From Penelope pileata (lineage: Eukaryota > Chordata > Aves > Galliformes > Cracidae), in assembly GCA_013396635.1 (NCBI GenBank), contig WBMW01003122.1, forward strand, positions 39,792 to 103,791: a DNA stretch of 64,000 bases. Direction: 5' to 3'. Below, piece by piece: positions 60,001-64,000 of the stretch. Below the pieces are notes generated by a model. It saw only the letters and a program-made list of their open reading frames with translations. It searched no databases and had not been told where the DNA came from. The position numbers were made by a program, and so were the translations under genes. The number at the start of each line of letters is the position of its first letter. Position 1 is the first letter of the stretch.

Positions 60001-61615
60001 ATGATGATTGGACCTCCATTTTGATAGAGATGAGGCTTCATCTTTGGCAAAAGGACTCCCATCCATTTCTCCACTGCTGCCAGGTAATCTGTCATAAACA
60101 AAATATAAAAGGTTCACAACTTTTCTGCTTTTTTCTGTGTTTTTTTTTGGTTTACTTATATGCGTAGTTTCTACCAAATAAAATACATAAATACAAATTT
60201 CTAAATACATAAAGTATATCACAACAGCATTTAATGAACTGATGTGCTCTTACACTTACTCAAAATTGTCAGCTTTCAGCACAGTTTACAAAATAATAAA
60301 ACATTTAAATACTGATGAACTTCAAAAATCACCAGAGACTTCACTCTGTCTCACACAGCTTGTCATAGTGCATTTCAACAAACGTTGCTATCTGTTCTAT
60401 TTTTTTTAAACAGTTTTTCCTACAGTGAGCAGAACTGAAGTCAGGTATGATATGGATCTGTATTTTTGTCCTCCAAATCCCTCTCCAATATCACATCTCA
60501 TCACTACACATCCTGTCCATGAGCAGGCAGCACATTCAGAGCACTACAGCTAGCTCTGGAATTACAAGCACAGTGATCAGCCAGGAAGAACTCCCACAAT
60601 GAGTGGCCAATTGACTGTTGCAAAAATCAGAAAACTCAAAGCCGAGAGCTACTTTTCTTCCATGGTGACAATAAATTTCTCTCTTGGTACCAGTTCCATG
60701 ATACTTGTCAATAGCTTTGAAACTTACAACAGTTTTGAAATTTATTTGAAATTGACGGTTATTTCAGAAGTTCTCAAGAAAAGGTCCATGGAGCAAAGAC
60801 ACAAATAAGATAACTCCTCCCTGCCACCACTTCACCCCCCTCCCCCCCCCTCTTTTTTTTCCCCTTTAATTTCAGTCATTTTCTTAGAAAACCAACTGCT
60901 AAAAAGGCACTAATTCTAGGATAAGCATCTACCTGAAGGACTCAGCTTGTAATCCCCGTAATGACAGAAGATGCATGATTTTTGACCCTGCTTTGTTTAT
61001 TCTATATATTTCAATGCATAGTTTTTAATAGAAACACTGAAATATTAAGTACCTGGAAATAACCTGAAACAGCAAGTCAGCTTGTTGCTGAAGTATATTT
61101 TTGCCAGTCCTTTCTGATGCCCCTACCTGAGTCAGAAGACCTGAGCACAATAGATTCCTTCTCCAACAGCCATGCAGGAAGACCTCCCTGGGAATAGAAA
61201 TGGAACCATTTCAGCGACTTTCAGGAATAAGAGGAATTTAGTCTGTTATCAACACATATACTGAAATTGAAGATTTATTTTATACAAGCAAAGCAACTAC
61301 TAAGCAAGCTTGTATTGTAAGAAGTAACTCAGGATACATGGGTTTAAATATGGTAAACCAAGAGTCTCCGCAAGGATACACCAAAAATATTTGTCTACTT
61401 GAAGACAAAAATCCCTGCATTAGATTTACCCTAGCAACAAGATAACCATTACGAAAGGCTGTACCATGTCCCATTCTGCACAGATGTACGGTCCAGCTCT
61501 TAGGATCACCAGCAAGCCAGTTTCACTAGCAAGCTGCAGGAAATACTCTAGATCTCTGTCACCAGAAAAATTATACACGCCCATCTGCGGTTCATGGTAG
61601 TTCCATGGCACATAC
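35777..61615 (-). CDS. GLB1: GLB1, lysosomal beta-galactosidase, exons 3-16 of 16 (5' end outside window)
   Basis: Fourteen exons on the reverse strand join in phase with GT/AG sites and give about 577 residues from YVPWN to the stop (human total is 677; the signal peptide and first ~80 residues are in exons 1-2 beyond 64000). The enzyme is a GH35 glycosidase that removes terminal beta-galactose from GM1 ganglioside, keratan sulfate and glycoproteins in the lysosome, within a complex with cathepsin A and neuraminidase 1. The TIM barrel spans exons 3-10 and the beta domains exons 10-16. Active-site residues are all present: the tyrosine in YVPWN, CAEW, acid/base Glu in VENEYGSY (codon 59221-59223), nucleophile Glu in VNSEFYTGW (codon 57335-57337) and SYDYDAP. 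Exon number, order and phases match human GLB1. The C-terminal tail is shorter than in human. No frameshift or stop is seen, so the gene looks functional. Introns hold antisense CR1 copies. TMPPE, embedded in GLB1 intron 1 in human, is not in the window. Confidence 0.95.
36038..41362 (-). other. GLB1: GLB1 intron 15 (holds a decayed CR1)
   Basis: This 5.3-kb intron contains the forward-strand CR1 at 37645-39415. The rest is AT-rich with poly-A tracts (36501, 39793, 39942) and no other recognisable feature. Confidence 0.8.
37645..39415 (+). mobile_element. Decayed CR1 retrotransposon covering the reverse transcriptase region
   Basis: About 1.77 kb of CR1 ORF2 lies antisense to GLB1. Recognisable blocks, in several frames, are KEGLFSSDSEKAEVLNEFF (37530-37808 frame), DSQHGFIK...TNLVAFYDGVTALVDKGRATDVIYPDLHKAFD (38168-38380), LFNVFINVIDMGNECTLTKFANDTKL (38493-38984) and GDRTRG/HWNRLPRELVDAPSLEV (38981-39313). 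A 3' UTR follows, ending with ATTCTA.G repeats near 39388-39414. Frame changes and stops break ORF2 in at least three places. The catalytic FADD box reads FAND, so the first catalytic aspartate of the pair is lost. The base at 39019 is an unresolved n. The copy is 5'-truncated and dead. Confidence 0.92.
41363..41602 (-). CDS. GLB1: GLB1 exon 15
   Basis: This 240-base exon encodes 80 residues from GLVSNLTLDQDIL to YVKFPDWTK. The IPDLPQDTY stretch is nearly identical to human, while the middle (ADHPKRSVGNSPS) is diverged and a few residues shorter. Acceptor TTTAG, donor GTACAA. Confidence 0.95.
41603..45251 (-). other. GLB1: GLB1 intron 14
   Basis: A 3.65-kb intron with no gene. It includes a poly-A run near 44460 and a 20-base inverted repeat at 44234-44253. 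Nothing else is recognised. Confidence 0.7.
44234..44253. repeat. Inverted repeat, 9-bp arms with 2-bp spacer
   Basis: Arms acaatctgt and acagattgt are perfect reverse complements around 'ac'. A further half-copy (atctgtacaat) lies at 44269-44279. The role is unknown and it may be chance. Confidence 0.6.
45252..45383 (-). CDS. GLB1: GLB1 exon 14
   Basis: This 132-base, phase-0 exon encodes VQQGVLERDKSLMINITGK to GRFNNDFK. NITGK is a conserved glycosylation sequon. Acceptor TACAG, donor GTAAGT. Confidence 0.95.
45384..46468 (-). other. GLB1: GLB1 intron 13
   Basis: An intron of about 1.1 kb. An AT-rich microsatellite of the TATATA/CATATA type lies at 46078-46120. No other feature is seen. 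Confidence 0.7.
46078..46120 (+). repeat. TA-rich microsatellite
   Basis: Imperfect alternating TA with ACG and GCA interruptions, in GLB1 intron 13. Confidence 0.85.
46469..46582 (-). CDS. GLB1: GLB1 exon 13
   Basis: This 114-base exon encodes YFGFVLYRTKLPKNCTEP to HDRAYVSVDG in the beta domain, with an NCT sequon. Acceptor CTTAG, donor GTAAAC. Confidence 0.94.
46583..48413 (-). other. GLB1: GLB1 intron 12
   Basis: A 1.8-kb intron. Open frames of 70-110 codons here have no recognisable family. Nothing else noted. Confidence 0.7.
48414..48503 (-). CDS. GLB1: GLB1 exon 12
   Basis: This 90-base, phase-0 exon encodes VGTVVEVLDKLSPAGPVKS to TFVQLKQ, matching the human LYPLTFIQVKQ segment. Acceptor TGCAG, donor GTAAGG. 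Confidence 0.94.
48504..53144 (-). other. GLB1: GLB1 intron 11
   Basis: A 4.6-kb intron containing a 45-base CR1 end at 51202-51247 and an A/T inverted homopolymer run at 53061-53088. No gene is seen. Confidence 0.7.
51202..51247 (-). mobile_element. Tiny CR1 3' end remnant
   Basis: The pattern 'agaatcataaaatatcccaagttggaagggaccca' is the reverse complement of a CR1 3' terminus. Only about 45 bases are recognisable, so it is a very short 5'-truncated insert or an eroded copy. Confidence 0.7.
53145..53219 (-). CDS. GLB1: GLB1 exon 11
   Basis: This 75-base, phase-0 exon encodes YNQLPEGVIPPTTSKFAYGK to RLQK. It corresponds to human KVPEGPIPPSTPKFAYGKV. Acceptor TCTAG, donor GTAAAT. Confidence 0.94.
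53220..56523 (-). other. GLB1: GLB1 intron 10
   Basis: A 3.3-kb intron holding an (AAAG)n microsatellite at 54982-55016. No gene or named transposon is seen. Confidence 0.7.
54982..55016 (+). repeat. (AAAG)n microsatellite
   Basis: About eight AAAG units preceded by an A-run, in GLB1 intron 10. It is likely polymorphic. Confidence 0.95.
56524..56636 (-). CDS. GLB1: GLB1 exon 10
   Basis: This 113-base exon encodes (G)ANMPYMPQPTSYDYDAP to YFALREVIGM. The SYDYDAP tyrosines line the galactose pocket in the human structure. Acceptor CTTAG, donor GTGAGT. Confidence 0.95.
56637..57083 (-). other. GLB1: GLB1 intron 9
   Basis: A 447-base intron with nothing of note. Confidence 0.7.
57084..57124 (-). 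CDS. GLB1: GLB1 exon 9 (micro-exon)
   Basis: This exon of only 41 bases encodes (L)YMFIGGTNFAYWN(G), a stretch of the barrel conserved to human. Flanking introns are 100 bases (3' of exon 8) and 447 bases. It is too short to show in an ordinary open-frame scan. Confidence 0.93.
57225..57346 (-). CDS. GLB1: GLB1 exon 8 (nucleophile)
   Basis: This 122-base exon encodes VNSEFYTGWLDHWGHP to ILARGANVN plus two bases. Glu in NSEF (57335-57337) corresponds to human Glu268, the catalytic nucleophile. The donor GTAAGT is perfect. Confidence 0.95.
57347..58218 (-). other. GLB1: GLB1 intron 7
   Basis: An 872-base intron with no recognisable feature. Confidence 0.7.
58219..58277 (-). CDS. GLB1: GLB1 exon 7
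   Basis: This 59-base exon encodes (G)GNVTAAFLAQRSSEPTGPL. GNVT is a glycosylation sequon at the place of human SNIT. Acceptor TATAG, donor GTACGT. Confidence 0.93.
58278..59051 (-). other. GLB1: GLB1 intron 6
   Basis: A 774-base intron. A short GCATG/TGTGCATGCA-rich patch lies near 58470-58500; otherwise nothing is seen. Confidence 0.65.
59052..59232 (-). CDS. GLB1: GLB1 exon 6 (acid/base catalyst)
   Basis: This 181-base exon encodes VENEYGSYFACDYDYL to LYATVDFAP. The second glutamate of VENE (59221-59223) is equivalent to human Glu188, the proton donor. The intron phase leaves one base (G) at the 3' end. Confidence 0.95.
59233..59993 (-). other. GLB1: GLB1 intron 5
   Basis: A 761-base intron with no recognisable feature. 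Confidence 0.7.
59994..60088 (-). CDS. GLB1: GLB1 exon 5
   Basis: This 95-base exon encodes (D)YLAAVEKWMGVLLPKM to GGPIIMVQ. It leads into the VENEYG catalytic strand. Acceptor GACAG, donor GTAATT. Confidence 0.95.
60089..61126 (-). other. GLB1: GLB1 intron 4
   Basis: A 1.04-kb intron with a strong strand-asymmetric C/T tract at 60835-60864 (G/A on the GLB1 sense strand). Nothing else is seen. Confidence 0.7.
60835..60864 (-). repeat. G-rich homopurine tract in GLB1 intron 4
   Basis: On the GLB1 sense strand this reads G4, A8GA-type spacer, G9, A, G6: a homopurine run with long G stretches. Such sequence could fold into a G-quadruplex in DNA or pre-mRNA, though no function is shown. Confidence 0.8.
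61127..61187 (-). CDS. GLB1: GLB1 exon 4
   Basis: This 61-base exon encodes GGLPAWLLEKESIVLRSSDS plus the first base of the next codon. Acceptor CCCAG and donor GTAGGG are both consensus. It is nearly identical in protein to the mammalian exon. Confidence 0.95.
61465..61615 (-). CDS. GLB1: GLB1 exon 3
   Basis: This 151-base exon starts with one base of a split codon and then encodes 50 residues from YVPWNYHEP to CAEWDM. Its acceptor is TATAG at 61617-61616 and its donor GTAC at 61464. It holds the substrate-contacting tyrosine of YVPWN and the A-E pair of CAEW. Confidence 0.95.
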
Positions 61616-63524
61616 CTATAAAGAGAGAAGATCATGTTATATTAGGAAACTAAGAATAAACCAGAACTTTGAATTGTAACTATTTGCACTACATGTCCCA
61701 CGGATCCGTAAAGTTGGTCTGAACTGTCTTCAGATCAATAAAACACAAGAATAATTCTAGTGCTTTTCTTCTGTGAAGGACTTCCTGTGGCAGAAAGTGG
61801 TTAAATTAATACTCAAACAAGGCTTAGTGCTTTGCAGCAAGTCTGAAGAGCCCATATCCATCCAAGAACACATTTTGGTATTGCCATTTTGAAACCGTAA
61901 TGTCTACTCCAAAACATAAGTAGTTGAGAGTCAGCTGCCAGTAGTATAGTGGTGGGAGTTACGTGCAGAGATGAATACTGTGAACCATCCACAAAAGCGG
62001 TGGTTGGAAATGAACTTGCCAGAAAAAGCATACGGACCACCCAGCTATCAGAGGGCACAATGGCTAGGATGACAGGTCCACACTGCTGCCACTACACAGA
62101 CCTTAAAAACGTGTAAGCCTCGAACGATACTGCACCCAGGTCCCAAGAGTCTTCACTGGCCAGAAGCACACCAGTTCTGGAAAACCAGCACGGGAAGAAT
62201 GGTCAAGGCAGAGGATGCTAAGGCGCTCAGGAGCCTGGACAATGTAGAGCCTCATTTCAACCCAGTAATACAATTGCCAAACAAGCAGATCAGTATTTGA
62301 GACAACACTTCTCTCCTACTTCCAGGACATAGGAAACCACCACCTCATCACAGAATATCTCCCAGAAGATTTAAAAAAAAAAAAAAACAAACACCCTTGT
62401 CTTGGTTGCGAGGTAAAAAAGAAACACATTACCTACCAAGAATTATGAATACTGTTGTAGCTCATGGCCCTTGCAGAACAACCATGAGAGTTTTCCCTCA
62501 GGACAGCACCAAGTGGCAGTTGTAACAGAGACAAATTAAAATTAGGGATGGATACAGCCTAAATGAGGATTTGAGAGAACAGGAAAATTCATTTTCCATG
62601 GATTTACGTTTTGCACATAGGTTTGTGACCCCTCTAATAGAAGTGCTGCTGCTGTTCCAGAGAGTAAAGGTTTGAGAAAAATTTGTTAAAACAAAAACAG
62701 TGGTTAGTCAAGCAAAGAGCCTCTCTAGCAACGCTTCTCTTATTGTTTGGGTTTGTCTTTAGGTTCCAGAGTTAAGAACTACTCAAGAGGAAAAGAAAAT
62801 GCAGAAAACACTGCTTTTAATAATCAAGAAAAACAGGAACCCTCACATGAACGCATTTATTGAAATCACATATAATCACACTGAAATCAGAAATACATGC
62901 GCACGAATAAATACAAAAAAAAAATTAAAAAAAAAAGATAATGCTTCAGTAACGTTAGATAATATTATTTCCTCACAGATGCCAAACTAAGCTCTGTTTG
63001 AAAAGCCAAAGCTTAAAATTTGTATGCTGGGATATAGTCTAAGCAACATACTCAGACATCAAAATGCAGATTTTCTCCTCTGTATGTTATTTGTCAACCT
63101 GATATAATTGTTTCCAAAGCACTCAATTAACACACTTTTTAGAACAAAGTCAACGTGCATTTAACAAATGCTTGATCCACAAGAAAATACATTCATCATT
63201 TATTTGGTTTTGAGCACTTTGCCCAGGTTTCAAGCAGAGGAGCAAGCTGATTGGTGATGTTTAAAATCAAAGTAAATAATTAAAAAAATAAAAAATAAAA
63301 AGACAAACCTCAAAAAGGCCAATTCAACAGAGTATCATATTGTGCTCGCTTTCCCTTTTCAGTATACCATTATTTAGGCTACCACTGTGGAAATAAATTT
63401 AGTTTGCTTTAAGCCCTAACAGCTGTATTATTTTCAGAACTACTGTTGAGAAATACAAAATTATTTTAAATTACATACATGTGACTCAAGATAATGTCTT
63501 TTTTACAAAACAAATAATGAGAAA
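61616..63524 (-). other. GLB1: GLB1 intron 2, part in window
   Basis: There is no sign of exon 2 (expected to end in ...NAIQT) on the reverse strand. A poly-A run lies at 62372-62387. The patch 61800-62300 is slightly more GC-rich but carries no recognisable element. Confidence 0.6.
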
Positions 63525-64000
63525 GAATATTCTAGAGAATGACTTGGGATGCAGCGATCATGAGCTAGTGGAGTTCAAGATTCTGAGTGGGAGAAGTAAG
63601 GTTAAAAGTAGGATCGCTACCCTGGATTTTCGGAGAGCCAACTTCGCTCTCCTCCGGGGCCTACTTGGAGGGATCTCATGGGCCAGAGTGCTTGGAGGTA
63701 AGGGGGCCCATGAGAGCTGGTCGATATTTAAACAGTACTTCTTTCAAGCTCAGGATTGGTGCATCCCTAGGAGCAGGAAATCAGGGAAGGGTGGCAGGAG
63801 ACCGCCATGGATGAGCACGGAGCTCATGGGCATGATCAAAGAGAAGAAGAAGGTCCATGAAATGTGGAAAAAGGGCCTGTCCTCTTGGGAGGAGTATAGG
63901 AATGTTGTGAGGGACTGCAGGAAAATGACAAGAAAGGCCAAAGCCCAATTGGAGTTTAAATTGGCAAAGGAAATAAAGGATAGTAAGAAGGGGTTTTTTA
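63525..64000 (+). mobile_element. CR1 retrotransposon, ORF2 open to the window end
   Basis: From 63541 a single frame is open for 153 codons to the edge. It carries the CR1 ORF2 segment linking endonuclease and reverse transcriptase: GCSDHELVEF (end of the endonuclease domain, SDH catalytic motif), TLDFRRANFALLRGLL, CIPRSRKSGKGGRRPPWMS, EEYRNVVRDCR and RKAKAQLEFKLAKEIKDSKKGFF. It has no stop or frameshift, unlike most copies here. It is antisense to GLB1 in intron 2. The 5' part of the endonuclease is absent upstream of about 63525, so it is 5'-truncated. The RT domain, if kept, lies beyond 64000. Confidence 0.9.

Noticed and set aside
61636..63524. Search for GLB1 exon 2
   Set aside because: No reverse-strand segment encoding the expected exon 2 end with a donor site was found, so it must lie beyond the window.

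Overview
The window looks like vertebrate nuclear DNA from a bird. It holds two intact chemokine receptors, each coded by a single exon, a many-exon lysosomal enzyme gene, and several CR1 non-LTR retrotransposon copies that end in the ATTCTGTG/ATTCTATG 3' repeats typical of birds. A solo LTR resembles a family I know from avian genomes. A galliform such as chicken is plausible, but I cannot fix the species from sequence alone. There are no bacterial-type operons, CRISPR arrays or RNA genes that I can recognise.

Layout. Positions 1-3562 are non-coding apart from an old reverse-strand CR1 scrap. CX3CR1 (fractalkine receptor) lies at 3577-4641 (+). From 5.2 to 19.0 kb there is non-coding DNA with three CR1 fragments and an unexplained imperfect direct repeat near 10.6-10.8 kb. 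A CCR4-like receptor lies at 19025-20101 (+). From 20.9 to 35.7 kb there is a gene-free interval with a solo LTR (30347-30951, 5-bp target duplication) and an old CR1 remnant. From 35777 to the end, on the reverse strand, lie 14 consecutive coding exons of GLB1 (lysosomal acid beta-galactosidase). They correspond to human exons 3 to 16, join in frame with GT/AG splice sites, and encode about 577 residues up to the natural stop. Exons 1 and 2, with the signal peptide, lie beyond 64000. GLB1 introns carry a decayed 1.8-kb CR1 (intron 15), a tiny CR1 end (intron 11) and a CR1 with an open reading frame that runs off the window end (intron 2).

How the genes relate. CX3CR1 and CCR4 are G-protein-coupled receptors of leukocytes that read chemokine gradients (CX3CL1; CCL17/CCL22 in mammals). 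GLB1 is an unrelated housekeeping lysosomal hydrolase. CCR4 next to GLB1 matches the human 3p22.3 order, whereas CX3CR1 is several Mb away in human, so the bird arrangement is more compact. I found no novel gene system. The items most worth a second look are the unclassified 10.2-10.9 kb repeat region, the solo LTR structure, the C9 tract in the last GLB1 exon and the cysteine-rich tail of CX3CR1.
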